Below are positions 11,118 to 24,700 of a DNA stretch of 64,000 bases, piece after piece (positions within the stretch are counted from its first letter, which is position 1; each line of letters opens with the position of its first letter). The translations under genes were made by a program, and so were the position numbers. The notes under the pieces are model-generated. The model did no database searches, was not told the origin of the DNA, and saw nothing but the letters and a program-made list of their open reading frames with translations. Where the stretch lies: NCBI GenBank assembly GCA_013399115.1, contig VXAA01000133.1, positions 64,571 to 128,570 on the forward strand, written 5' to 3'. This stretch comes from Anseranas semipalmata (Eukaryota; Chordata; Aves; Anseriformes; Anseranatidae).

Positions 11118-14069
11118 TCAGTATGGCCTAAACTTGCGCTGGGCTCGCATCAGCGCGATTCTTTGCTTGTCCTCCTCAAATTTCTTCCTCAACTGGGCAA
11201 TATCTGAAACAGGCAGAAAAAGAAAGAAGACAGGTCACACAGGAGCAGCAGATCTCCCTCTCCCTGGGGAGCTTCACCTTCGCACACTGTGATGAGTTCA
11301 GTCCTGACACTTGCAAGCACACACTTCCCAGAGCAGGTCCCCTTGCGCCAGGGCTAAGCGCAGAGCTGAGGCTCTGGCTGTTCTGCAGTGCTGCAGCTCC
11401 CTCTTGGGGACAAAACAGGCTAGTTTTCCCTTTCAGTGACTGCCTCTGTGCAGACTGATGAAACCTCTGTTAGAAAGCCATGGTCTGTACACTTTCCCAC
11501 AGAATATTCCAACAGCCCTTGCTAGGCCAGGTGGTGGCAAGGGGCCCACAGGAACTGGTGAGGCTGTTCACCCAGCCACCCAGCCAACTGTTCACCTGCA
11601 GCTGGATGTAGCCTCCACTGAAGGAAAAAGGATACTCTTTGGATCACAGTGTGAGAGATGAGAGACACAGGCAGGGGTAGGAGGGGACTCTGACACTCAC
11701 GTTCTCTCTTGGTCTCGCGATGCTGCCAGGCATAGAAGTTGAGCAGCTCTTTGCGGGCCCTTTTCCGCTTCTCCCTCTCCAGCACCCGCAGGTTGGCAGC
11801 TTCTGTCCGGGGCAGGCCAGGCTTCCGGCCTTTCCGTGTTACCTTCACCCAGCCCTCCTCATCCGGTACGCCCTCCTCCTTGGCTGCTTTGGCTTCTTCC
11901 TATAAGGACAGGAAGGTGAGGCAGTTTAGTGCAGCCAGGCTGCCAACCAGTCTGAAGCATGGCTATTCCAAGGTCCCACTTACACACACGCAAAGTTACA
12001 GCACCTGCTTCTGCACAAGATTTGAAGGAAGGCATGGGACCAAGGACAAAGACACTGAAGTCTCAGTCACAACACTGCATGCCAGACAGGACCCATTTTA
12101 TTTGTGGATACCTGCTGTGAGCCCTGGGTGGAAGGGTCAGGTGTGATGAACCAAACCAGGATCTGACGGTTCACCAACAACCCTGCCAGCCAGTGTGTTT
12201 CCCCTCTGCCATTTGCAATGGGGCCTGGGCACCGAGAGATCCTCTCTCTCCAAACAAACCGCTTAAGTTGGGTTCCCTCCCCAGCCTGGCCTCACCTCTG
12301 CTATCTTTTTGTCATAGTCTTGCATGAAGGCATCCACCTCAGCCTTCAGTTCTTCCCGATCCACTACTGAGTCCGCATATCTGGCGATCCACTCTGAGAC
12401 AGAGAGAGCAGAAGTCAGCCATAGCCTCTGTTAGAAGCAAGTCCTAGTGTGACACATTTGAGCAGCTCTAGGGAGAACTGCTGTGGGAAAGGACACACTC
12501 AGGTCCCATTTCTGTTCATCCTCCCCAGTGCCTTAGCTCATGAGCAATAGACTTGTGGCCCAGGCCACAGGCAGTAAGCGATAGGAAGCTAAATGATAGG
12601 AAGAGCTTGCAACTTTCCCAAGCAGGAGTGAGCTACCTTAAGCCAAAGAGGTGCAACATTCAGGGCTGCTTTCCTACCAAGGGGTCATCTTGACAGCCAT
12701 CCAGTGCCTGTTTATGAGTCTGGCTTCCATTTTGAGGGTAATTTTTGAGCTTCTCTGAAGCTACGTGAAATTGAAGAGATGTGGGGAAAAACTGCCATTC
12801 TGTTGTACCAAGTGACCCCATCCTCCTGCAGGGTCACTCAGCCAGGCTCTATAACTTCCAATACAACAAGATAGCAACAATATAGAGTAAGAAAAGCAGG
12901 GCAATGAAATACCAGACATCTCCCCAGCTCAGGCTCAGCACAAAGAGGTGAAAATGAATTTGGAACGTGCTAGGTAGTATTCAGCGAGGAAAAGGTTTTC
13001 CCTGCTCCAACTAACAGGAAGATAGCTGGTGCTTACTTACTGCTAACGCCAGTTTTCACAGGGTGACTGTCTGTTGATATCAGCAAGGGACCTTCCTGTG
13101 ACAGGGCTTTGGCTGCTTGGATGCCAGCTGGTTTCCTGAACACCACATATGCTACTCGAAATCCCTAAAAGAAAAAGACCCCCCCAGGCCAGTCAGATAT
13201 ACCAAGGGAGTTGGTGACACAGCAAGGAACTGCAGCATTAAAATAAAAAATACAAATCAAACCAGAAGTTGCAGTAGGACGGCAAAAAAAGATAATGTAA
13301 ACTTAAATCACATTGCCAAATCTCCCCACCTGGTTTTCCCATAACTCACACTCCAAACAGCACCATTCAGTACTTAGGATTCCTTTCCATTCTGACCTCT
13401 AAAGCATCAGTATCTCCCCCTGAGCTTTACCGTTGCAGTTCTGTGGTTGAAGAATTTGGACTTGAGTTTTTCTGCTTTCTCTCCTGGTCCCGGCTTGTCT
13501 CTGATATCCACAGCCTGCACAGGCGCGCAGCGGGCAAATAGCCTAGACAAGGAGTCCTTGACACAGAGATTGAGAGACAACAAATGACAAAGAGCAGGAG
13601 CGATTCCTTTCCAGACACGCCGGCGCACTGGTTACGGAGGGCCCAGGAGGCTCTCCGGCCCCACGCCCCTCAGGCGATGCCCTCAGCTCCCAGCCCCGCT
13701 CCCGCCGCCGCCCCGGGCGCTTTCAGCCCGCGCGGCCCCGTCCCGCTNCGCCGGCCCCCCGGCCCCGGCCGGTGGCGGGCGGCGGGCAGCCCCACTCACC
13801 GGGCTGCAGTACGGGGGCACGTTGAGGACGAAGAGCGTGCGGTGGGGCGGGTGCGCGTCGCCGGGCCCTTCCCGCACCCGGTGCTCCTTCACCAAGAGGC
13901 AGTGGGGCGAGCGCTGCCGCGCCCCGAACTTCACCGCCAGGGCTGCGGGCGACACGCCGGTTAGAGACCCCGCTGCCGCCCCCGTCCCTCCCCTCTCCGC
14001 TACCCCGCGCCCCTCACCCGTGTACCCCGGCGGCGCCGCGCCGGCCACACGCTCCTTGGCGGCCGCCAT
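11118..14069 (-). CDS. RRP7A: Ribosomal RNA-processing protein 7 homologue A
   Basis: Seven exons on the reverse strand: 14069-14028, 13942-13800, 13556-13431, 13164-13041, 12393-12296, 11900-11701, 11203-11118. Total 819 nt, 272 aa; human RRP7A is 280 aa. The product is a nucleolar factor of the small-subunit processome (UTP-C/Rrp7 complex) needed for 18S rRNA maturation. The N-terminal part holds the RRM-like module (RTLFVLNVPPYCSP, then VAYVVF). The C-terminal third is the lysine/arginine-rich Rrp7 domain: KVTRKGRKPGLPRTEAAN, RKELLNFYAWQHRE, and the end RAQRKFRPY. The initiator ATG lies inside an AAGATGGCGGC element, and the N gap that hides the upstream promoter starts 25 bases further on. 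A single N at 13748 is intronic. All phases agree across the junctions. Confidence 0.95.
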
Positions 14070-14072
14070 CTT
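14059..14072 (-). promoter_or_regulatory. YY1-type element overlapping RRP7A start codon
   Basis: On the reverse strand the start codon is embedded in AAGATGGCGGCC, a canonical YY1 site. Such sites just inside the 5' end are typical of ribosome-biogenesis and other housekeeping genes. The promoter proper lies in the adjacent N gap. Confidence 0.55.
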
Positions 14073-14093
14073 AGCGCGGCGGGAAGCGGCGGG

Positions 14094-14179
14094 NNNNNNN
14101 NNNNNNNNNNNNNNNNNNNNNNNNNNNNNNNNNNNNNNNNNNNNNNNNNNNNNNNNNNNNNNNNNNNNNNNNNNNNNNN
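14094..14179. other. Assembly gap at RRP7A promoter
   Basis: An N run flanked by CpG-rich sequence immediately upstream of the RRP7A start codon. It hides the promoter and 5'UTR start. Confidence 0.9.
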
Positions 14180-16910
14180 GCGCTGCCCTCACGCCCGGCC
14201 ACGCCTCGGAGCAAGCCGATTCCGCTCGCTGCAGTCCGGGGCACAGAAGCCCCCCTTCTCTCCTGATGCGGGTATGATATGGCAGATGCAACTGGCGAAG
14301 CCTCGCCCAGAGGCACCGTTAGCGACCGAACACCGGCAGCGGCGATGGAAGGCGTCGTGGCTCACCTCCAGCAGCATCGCAAGTGCATCGGGGGGGAACG
14401 GTGACCACTCCGTGCTACGTACACCAAGCCACCAGCAGCTGCTTGACAGCTCACTGGGGATGAGTCTTACAAAAGCTACTTTAAGATAAAGCCAAACCAC
14501 TGGCTGAGGGTTTCTGATGCTAAGGAGACAGATGGCACTAGGACCAGTGGGATGTGCTGGATGAGAACAGAAAAACTGAGGGGATGATGGGAGGAAAGTA
14601 GCTACTATCCCACCCCAAATATGAGGTGGCATACAACCCAACTGAGATATGGCTTTCCTCATACCTGCAGATTATGCAGTCTTTCAAAAGCCTGACACCC
14701 CCTCTGACCTCCAAAAGAAAGCTGTGACCCACCTGGGCTGGGAGCTGTTGACTTCTCCTTAACCTACTTTGTAAGGTGGCAGGCAATTTACAGGTACATT
14801 AAACTCAAGACAATACTACATGAACCCTGGAAAGATGGTCATGAAAACACTGACTAACACTAGTGCATGAAAAGACAGCAGAAAGAATGCAAGGATATCA
14901 CACCAAGGGAACAACATGTAACGTGAGGTGATGCACCAGTGGAAGAGGAAAGGTAAAGGTTTCCCTAGAACCAGTTTCCACAGGTGCAGAGGATGCTGTC
15001 AAAACACGATTTTTTTTTTCCCCCCCATGTGGTGGTGGGGCATATTAACACAGTCATGGGAAATAACTGAGGCAGGGACGGGTGAGTAAAAGGAGGCTGT
15101 AGCCAGGGCAAACAAAGTAGCTATTTGGGTAAGTTACGTTGTCCAACAATTTGGCATTAGAGGTGTATTTCTACACTGAAGTTCCTCTGGAAATCCTTGG
15201 CTAACGACTATGGAAATATAATGTTATGAAGAACAACACCTAGTTAGAGTCTCTAAAGAACAGTATGCTTACTGTTAAGGAAACTTATTACACACAATCA
15301 TTTAGTTTAACAGTTCTGAAATGAAGACCTGAACAGTGAGAACAGTATAAAACAGCAAATGTGCTTAATCCTGCAGGCAAATAGAAGAATAAAGAAATGT
15401 TAAAGATATGTAAAAACACTCAAAGACAACAGTAAGAACAACTGTTCTTAAAGACTCTTGTAAATCAGGAAAAGATAAAAGACAACCTTTACAGAGGAAG
15501 TTATATTTATGATTGAATGGAAGAGAGGACCACTAAAAAAAAAAAAAAAAAGATCTTGAAGTAAGACATATGTATGAGGTGAAAAAAAGGTTAGTGAAAG
15601 TAAGAAATGATATGGATAGTTGACTCAAACAGATATCCAAGTTAATGAACATTACCAGAGGAAATGGTACATGCAAAAGCTACAGAAGTAAACCAGGCAA
15701 ACTTGCAAATTGTGGCATCACTTCAGAAGACAACATACTTTTGAAAAAGCAAAGGAAAATAAAGAAACACTATTACAAATTACCTACCACCTGTCCTGGA
15801 CAGCCATATTGAGTTAGTGCAAACAATCGGTATTTACATGGGAGTTTACAATCTCTTAACAGCCTGGAGAAAAAAATAACAAAAATATAACCATGCTGCA
15901 TAAGGGCAAATGTGTACAGATGTTAGGTCAGAAGGTGGTAGGTGAGCTCAGTGGAATGTAAACCAGATTGGCATGACAACTCCAGAACAGTGAGAAGAAA
16001 TTTGACAGTTGCAAGGTGAACTGCTTGAAAAAGCCTAGGAATAACTGCAGGTTACTCTTCTTTCAGTGCCTACTGAAACAAGCCACGTTATGAGTGACTA
16101 GAAGGCTAAGATGACTTCAGAGAGCTAACTGACTCCAGGAACAGGCAGAGCAATGCACACCAAGACATTGCTGTAAGACAAGTCATAGAGTGGTGTTTAG
16201 ACAATCATTGACTTGAACAATTTAAAAAAAAAAAAAAAAAGAGTTACTGCACAGATCACAGAGCTAGAGAACAAAGCACTATTTCTTCCAAGGAAGTATG
16301 TTAATGTCATAATTTATCACAGATAACCTAAAGAATGCATGATTTAACAGCAAGTTACAAAATGTATCTTCTCACTATTTGGCTTTTGGAATGTACATAA
16401 ATCAAATAATTAGAAAATTTGCTTCAATCTTCCCATTCTTTCAGAAGAGACAAGATATTCAATCACAACACATGTCTTCACATTTTCACAGCCTTATCTT
16501 ATTATCTAGCTGATAATGAAAGTACCTTACTTTATTTGGAACAGGTACTCTGGCTTCACAGCTGCATTTTTTTAATTACTTTTTAAATCACTAAGCTGTC
16601 AATAACAAATTGCCATTTCTTTCCTTTCATGTGACAAAGAAATTGGAACTAGGTGGGGACACAAACTGCTCCCACTTCAACAGCAACAAATCTAGATTAA
16701 AATATTTATGAGTATCAATTCTCTTATCCATATACTTTTCCTCTTGCTCTTCCATCACACTATCAGCTACCTATGGTATTTATCACTGAACCAGCAGCAT
16801 GATTAGACTTGAAGTTTCTATTTTTTTTTTAAAAGCACACTTGATTCAATATTGAACAACTCTACCTACTGATCTTTCAGTTGCTTCACAGCATCTAAAA
16901 AGGCTTAGAA
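14180..16910. other. AT-rich intergenic stretch
   Basis: This lies between the RRP7A promoter and the 3' end of POLDIP3. It contains A-runs (about 15535-15552 and 16223-16241) and no long frame. Nothing was recognised as a gene or named repeat. An old, decayed mobile element is possible because of the A-runs, but I cannot name one. Confidence 0.45.
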
Positions 16911-16932
16911 TCCACTGTCCGTATAACAAACG

Positions 16933-16938
16933 TTTATT
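16933..16938 (-). terminator. Poly(A) signal of POLDIP3
   Basis: TTTATT on the + strand is AATAAA on the reverse strand, about 1.8 kb beyond the POLDIP3 stop codon. A second copy lies at 16999-17004. The stretch 18734 down to about 16915 is therefore the probable 3'UTR, a length normal for this gene. Confidence 0.5.
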
Positions 16939-18734
16939 CAGAAACAGGTAATACATTATCTTCTCCAACCCTAACATTTCTCCCCCCTCCCCCCAATTTT
17001 TATTAAAACACAGGTGTTTGGTGGGTGATCTAAGAAAGGCGAACAGCTGTCTTAAGTCCCCTCCCTTAGAAACATCTGCTGTTCACACAAAGCACCCTAC
17101 CCATAATGGTGTTGTTGATTTCCAAACCAAAGAGAGTACTCTGGAAAAACAAGTCCTGCCAAGTCCTCAGTTATTTCCATGGCTAAAAGGGATACAGTGA
17201 GATAAGGAATGGTTTGCACCAGCTAGATAGAGCAAAGAGTTCATACAGAACAAGAAAGCAAAAAGAAACACAGGGTTGACCAAGAATTGGGATCTGGACC
17301 TACAATGATTACAGAAAGTTCATTGAAGTTCTGCAGACCTGAACAGAATGGGTTAGGTTAGTCTCCTAGCTAGAAGGATCAAGTTCAAACCCCAACCAGC
17401 TTCTGGAAGTGGCCCTTTCCTTTCCTCTCTTATAATACAATTTGAACTAATACAAACCAATGGAGCTACTGGGACTTCAAATATCCATGACAATAGTGCT
17501 GTACTACCAAAGGAAGTATTGGAAGTGCCACCTAGTGGCCTGCAGCTCATCACAGATGCTCACTGGCCGAAGTTACATCCTTGCTGCTCAGCTGGGGACT
17601 TGCTTAACACTCCTCTCCAGTGTTCCTTACAGAGTGCTGCCTGCTCTCCTCCAAAACTTGCAGCAATGAAGCACAGCAATCATCCTCCAAATCCATGTAC
17701 GTGAGCAACAGGCCTGCACAGCAGCCAAACATTGCCCAAACAATACCTCTCGAGAAAGTGATTTCTCCAGGGCAAGTGAAGACTGCTTCTTATGTGTTAG
17801 TATCTGAAAAAGGCCCCAGCTCCTTCCTTTTCATAAAAGGAGACTGATTAAGTCAGAAGGTAAGAAAAAGTTTGATGTCCCTGCATCAGCAGGAAGATGC
17901 AATAGTCTCCTGGGAACGAAACACTGGGATTTCCTCTAGCTCTGAACACAATCCTGGTTCTTATTTTTCAGTCCAGACAGGAGAAAGTAACTCAGCCCAA
18001 CCCTATGGGGCTAATATATTCATGGTACAAATGGCAGAGCCTTTTTTCCCCTGCCTCCAAGTACTACCAGAGTTGAAGCATCCCTCCCATAGCACAATGG
18101 GTGCTGCACTTGTGCTTATGTCCTTTCTGCCAATGCCTCCATTGGCTGGTATACACGGTGGGAAGCTCAGTTTTTCATACTTCTCAATGTCACAGCTGCT
18201 GAGCAGAAAAATATCCGACAGTCAAAATGAAACAGTATGCTACCGAATGCATACGAGTCAAAGATGCAAGATGGCACTTCCTGTACGCAGCCACACCTGA
18301 CTTGGTACCCAGTGCAGCAATTTCAGAAACAATGTGGTGTTCTTGCCCGTTGAAAATCAAGGGGATGCACCTTTTAGTTAAAGGTAGGTCAGAAGAGAAG
18401 GAGATGCCATCCCTTCCCTCAAAGTCTATGTGCACTTTTAATGGCCACTAAGGGCTTTGGAGTAAAGGAGGGAGTTACATGGTATATGCTTAGTAATATA
18501 TTACCGGCAGAAGGGAGAGATTATTCTCTTGGAAAAAAAAATTGTGGAAGAAAACTCCAACTATGAAAACAGAAAATACACACACAAGAGGAAACACTAT
18601 TGTACAGTAAGGTAGCGATCATAGAAAACAAAAAAACTTCAAGGCAGGCAAATGCAAACAACATCTGCACTCCTGCACTTTTCCTCATTCCCCAACTTAA
18701 ATGAGTTTTCCAGTCCACTGCTCACTCCCCCTTC

Positions 18735-21700
18735 TCAGAGTTTGATTTTGAATTCTGTGGGCTGCACAGAGGCAGAGACCCCTGAGGATTTGAAGAGTGC
18801 CTTCAAGATGGTGTCAGGGTCCACCTCGGCTGGGGGATTTGACGCAGTGCTTGCACTTGTCCGGCGTGGTTCCCCTTCCTTCTTCACTGAAGGGGTATCA
18901 CTCAATCGGCTGGAGGATTAAAAAGCAGTATTTAACCTCTCATTATAAAATAAAATTTAACACAATGCCCGCATTTGCTGTTCTCAGTGTTCTCCATTCC
19001 CCACATTAGAAATAAATGTTTTAAATGTGCTTTCAGACATCAGAACTTCCTGATCTCAGACTCATTCTGAACTCATTTCCAGGGCTGGGAACACTACGGA
19101 GCCATGCTATATTGCACTCAGCTCAAAGAGAGCCACAGATAAGAGAAGGAGAATATTCAGGGGACAATAATTTGCCAACAGTTTTCCTCCCCTCCCCTCA
19201 TTTTCTCCTCAAAACAGAACCTGGAAACGTGTTTGGTTCTTACCCCCACCCAAAGGACACTTACAGCAATATAGGCTGGTCTGAGGTGATGACATTCCCA
19301 TTCATGTGAAGGTTGCATTTCATTGGTTGACCTAAACAAAAGCAGTCAAAGAGTCCTTATCTCAGAATCCCAGTAAGGAAAGACCCCAGAAATATCACGC
19401 AACAGTGTAAGCAATAGAGTTCCACATGCTGAGGAAACATGAGAAGGAACACCTTTTGTTGCAAAATCACAGTGACAGAAGAGCCACTGAAACACTCTAT
19501 ACAATATGAAAAATTGCACCAATTAAGAAAGTACATATAGGTAAAAAGCCTTTAGCATAGTTGCAAGAGAATCTCCCATTCTCAGCAGTCTGCTCTTCAT
19601 CTGATATTCATCACTTGTCACTCACCTAGAGAGAGAAAAAGCACCTATTTCCAGTTAGAAATTAACAGCTAATTTCAGCCTATAACATGCAGATAGATCC
19701 AGATCAAGAAGTGCATTGTTCAAAGTTTATAGAGAAGCTGACACTAATTCTTTTACAGGTCTCATTTAAAATGTCTTTGATTACGCCCTGAGACTTTTAC
19801 AAATATTAGTTTTACTTGTACTTTGCAAACAGCTACTGTGTAAGCATGTAATACCTTCCTAAAGACTATCTACCTCTTGGCACTGGATTAAAACTATAGA
19901 AATTTAATCTGGAAGTTGGACCAGCAGAATCACTGGAAGCCTGCCTCTATCTTTGAGCGTTCTGTTTTGGGGAAAAGATTTTCTCTGAATGTCGTGTAAA
20001 TAAACTGTGCACATATCCAACATGTGTATTACATTGTTTGTCTTTTGAAACAATTTTCTGGCATCTCCTCTCTTGGTAGCATATGAGCACCTGAGATGCT
20101 TGTAAACTCCCTCCTGAGGTTGAAAAGTCTGTTGATTTATCTATCCTCAGTGCAAACCTGCTCAAACTTACCATCTAAGCATCTGTTGTTGTATTTCTTA
20201 TATGCTGTGATTGCATCTTCTTTCTTCACAAAGACTACCTCAGCCACTCCTGGGTGCACCAGCCGGGCTCGCTTCAGAGCACCACACACACAGAACAACT
20301 CCTAAGGGCAGAGTGTTGGTCAGGACTGTGGTCACATCAAAGGTACCACATCAACCAGACAGACAGAATGAGTGAGAAAGGCTTGGTTTCCTAATTACAT
20401 CCCCACTCCTGTTTAGTAAACACATGGCAGAACCTGACAGTTGCCACTTGTCTTAACGTGTTTACTATGTTATGAGTACTGGGCATTAGTAATACAGGTA
20501 ACACAAGCAAAAAAGTTTAAGGAGTACATGAAGACCAGGCTTGTTCTCCGCCTGCCGAGAATGGAAGCACCTAGATAATTTGCATGAGGGCATTAAGTTC
20601 AAGGAGAACACTAAGCATCACTTAGCATGAAGTCTTCCAAGTGATGTCAGGTATCTCAGTACACCCTAGAAATTGAATTTTCTACCATCTTCTTGAGCAT
20701 ACACTTAAAAAGTGAACAACTCACCCCACCCTGCCCCCAAAATATCAGGAAACTCTCAGTTTTTGCAAGTAAATCAAAGCCACATCATATGCCTCTTCAT
20801 TGTATTCACCATAAAGCAATTTATCAAAAGAGGTAGGATAAGGGAAGGAAGCTTCAGTCACCCAGAGTTCAGCAGTAAGCAACACTCACAACAATGTCTT
20901 CCTCAGTGACTCGAGGATGCAGATTGTTTACAGTCATCTTTGTGCCTTCCAAAGGACTGAACACCAGCTACCAACACAAACAAATACATTACACACAGAA
21001 GGTCAGAAATGCAGCAAAGATAGCATAGCAAATAAAACATACAAACAAAAAAATCACTAAAGGGATGCCTGGGAAAGTTTGTACACACGTAAAGGAGAGA
21101 ACTACAGCTAATAATGGGAAATATCAATGCTTAAAAAAGCCCAGCTCATCTGAGAATGAAAACAAGTCCCTTTCTCATGCTAATTTCTCTCTGACGTAAC
21201 TTTTCTCTCCCGTTCCCAAGTATAACACTAACTTAATCTGCATACATGCACAATAGCCACTAGTTATGCCCATACTCCATTTTAAGAGCACATCTAGGCT
21301 ACACTCAGAACCAGCCCGGAAAACTGAAGTATGGCTCCAGCCTCTCTAGAACATGCTGAACTCAACCTACGTGCCTGGGAACACCTGCACTCAGCACCAG
21401 GCAGTTTGGCAAAGCAATTCCAGGCAGGTTGTCTACAAATTGCCTGAGAAGTCTTGTGTAGACAGCAAGAAGCTGTGCTTGGAAGAATCCTGTTCTTCTC
21501 TTTGCTAACAGCAGAGGACAGAAGACTACTTAACTAGTAGTGTTAAAATGCTATTCCTAGGGACATGGAAGCCACCAAAGGGTGTCCAAATAACAACTGC
21601 CGTCTCCTGGTAACATCTCCCTGTTTCCTCCAAGACCACGTGCACACACGCTACAGAGAAAAATGAAAGAAGATGCACTGTCTGAGAATTCCCAGTCTCT

Positions 21701-24700
21701 CAAACACTGGAGAAGAGGATGTTCAGACAGGATCAAAATTCTTGGGACACAGGTTGCAGTCATCAGAATAAGCCTGATGGCATCCCAGAGGCAGTGGTGG
21801 GAGGCAAGCAGAAGCAAATTGTTCACAAAACCAATGAACAGCAAACTTCAGATGTTTCAGAGATTTCTGTAACGAGCATGTCCCACTTCCCAGAGCTCAC
21901 CTCAACAGGCGCTGGCTCTTTTGGAGGCTCCTCCTTTGTCACCAAGGTCCGGGACATGTTTGTCAAGGCCTTTGTCCGCATTGGGGAAGGAGGTGCAGGT
22001 GGAGCTGTGTACGTATCATTCTGGACCACTTTAGTCAGGGGAACAGTCTTGGACAGAGAGAACTTATTGCCACTCAGCCCAGTCTACAGAAGGAGAGAGA
22101 AAGTATCTCTGAGAGCTGCAGGCTACAGAAGTAAGCCCTTTTTTTCAAGCACAACAGCAGGAGAGCATTACTGGCATGCATTAAGAACTTCAAGTTCTTC
22201 CCAGTGTCAAAACCACTGCAGTGCTGGAGACTTTCAGCTTTGAGGCAAAAATCAACTAAAGTTTTTTTGGCATATGTTTATCTCAGAAGAGCACTTCCCT
22301 TGCAAAAGAGCACTTTTTACACACACTTAAGTTTCATACTCTTCTTAANTTGGAAGAATCCTGTTCTTCTCTTTGCTAACAGCAGAGGACAGAAGACTAC
22401 TTAACTAGTAGTGTTAAAACGCTATTCCTAGGGACATGGAAGCCACCAAAGGGTGTCCAAATAACAACTGCCGTCTCCTGGTAACATCTCCCTGTTTCCT
22501 CCAAGACCACGTGCACACACGCTACAGAGAAAAATGAAAGAAGATGCACTGTCTGAGAATTCCCAGTCTCTCAAACACTGGAGAAGAGGGACACAGGTCG
22601 CAGTCATCAGAATAAGCCTGATGGCATCCCAGAGGCAGTGGTGGGAGGCAAGCAGAAGCAAATTGTTCACAAAACCAATGAACAGCAAACTTCAGATGTT
22701 TCAGAGATTTCTGTAACGAGCATGTCCCACTTCCCAGAGCTCACCTCAACAGGCGCTGGCTCTTTTGGAGGCTCCTCCTTTGTCACCAAGGTCCGGGACA
22801 TGTTTGTCAAGGCCTTTGTCCGCATTGGGGAAGGAGGTGCAGGTGGAGCTGTGTACGTATCATTCTGGACCACTTTAGTCAGGGGAACAGTCTTGGACAG
22901 AGAGAACTTATTGCCACTCAGCCCAGTCTACAGAAGGAGAGAGAAAGTATCTCTGAGAGCTGCAGGCTACAGAAGTAAGCCCTTTTTTTTGCTTTCAACA
23001 GCAGGAGAGCATTACTGGCATGCATTAAGAACTTCAAGTTCTTCCCAGTGTCAAAACCACTGCAGTGCTGGAGACTTTCAGCTTTGAGGCAAAAATCAAC
23101 TAAAGTTTTTTTGGCATATGTTTATCTCAGAAGAGCACTTCCCTTGCAAAAGAGCACTTTTTACACACACTTAAGTTTCATACTCTTCTTAAATGAACTT
23201 TACCGGTGCAATCTGAATTTGAAAAACACCTTTTGTCCAAAGATTCTCAAGTATTTGACAAAACGTACACAAAAATTGTTCATTTACAATAAAATTGAGC
23301 TGCCCTAGTGCAAATAGCAATAGTTCTTCAGAAACACCAAGCTAGGGCACGTGAAGACATGGAGCATGACTTTTCTACTTGGAGCTACCCAGGAAGTCTA
23401 AAGCCAGAATAAAAATTGTGCTTGGTATCTGCTGTGAACCCTAGAGCTCTATTCCGAATACCCCCACGAGAAAAGCATGGGATAACCACTGCACTAGATT
23501 GCCTGGGCGATGGTAAAGCTGCACTAATTTGCTTTCTCAGAATCACAGAACAATTTAGGACAAACCCAGGTCCAACCCCCATGTATGAAACAGGGCTAAC
23601 TTCAAAGACGCATCAAGTTGGCTTAGGGCCTCATCCAGTCAAACCTGAGGATCTCTGAGAACAGATTTCACAACCTCTCTGGGTCCCTCTGCCAGAATCT
23701 GACCAGTCCCCTGAGAATTGCACAATTCCCTCCTACATCTTACTAGAATTTATTTTGCCGCAACACATTTGTTGGCTCATCTTCTCTCTGTTCATCTCTG
23801 AAAAGGGTCTGTTTTTTGCCTTTTTTGTGACCACCTATTAGATCTCACTACAGCCTTTTCTTCTCAGCCTGAAGAAACCCTACTCTCTTATCCTCTCCTC
23901 ATTCATCATTTCCTGCAGCCCCCTGCCCACACTGGGGTACTGGTTTCAGTCTGTCTGTGTCTTTCTTGTATCATGGAGCCCCAAAACGGGCACAGTATTC
24001 CAGGTGTATTCTCACAAGTGCCAAATAGATGGGAATTATTATTTCCCTTGACTTGCTGGCTATGATCTTACTAATACAGCCCAATATGCAGCTTGCCTTC
24101 ATTGCTGCAAGGATGCATTGCCAGCTCATGGTTAGTATATCACCCAGCAGTAGCCCCAGGTCCTTTTCTACAAAGCTGCTTTCTAGACAGCCAGTTCTCT
24201 ACTTCAATTGCAGAGGGTTATCCCATCCCAAGAGCAGAACCTCGCATTTGTCTGTGTTGAACTTCCATCTTCTTCAGAGCATGAGTATTCCCCAACAAGC
24301 TGCCAACTAAGATTTTGCATGGCAAGAGATTTCCTGCTTTGATGTCCAGTCTCTAGGAGCAGCAGAAAGCTTCCCTTGCTTGCCTGCTCAAACAATAACG
24401 AGATAGGTTCAACGCGCTTTCCCAAAAAGAAGAAAGTCAAGAGCTAACATGCAGCAACCTGCCAGCAAGGGAGAAAGCACACATTCTGCCTGCAAAAGGC
24501 CTATAAAATCACAGTCAGCCTAAAAGGGAGTCTGTCCCAAAAATAACACTAGAAGCATTGGCACAAAGGGAAGGGCGGGGTGAAGAGCAAACGTTTCAGG
24601 GTAAAGCATCGTTTACATACTTTAAAAGAACATAAGCCCTGTAAAGCCGCAGCCTGTGCGTCCACCCAATGTGAGCATGGCGTGGTGGGGACTGTTCAGA

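Noticed and set aside
21823..22873. True internal protein duplication in POLDIP3
   Set aside because: The duplicated block breaks exactly at a lone N and includes intron sequence with allele-like differences, so an assembly artefact is preferred.
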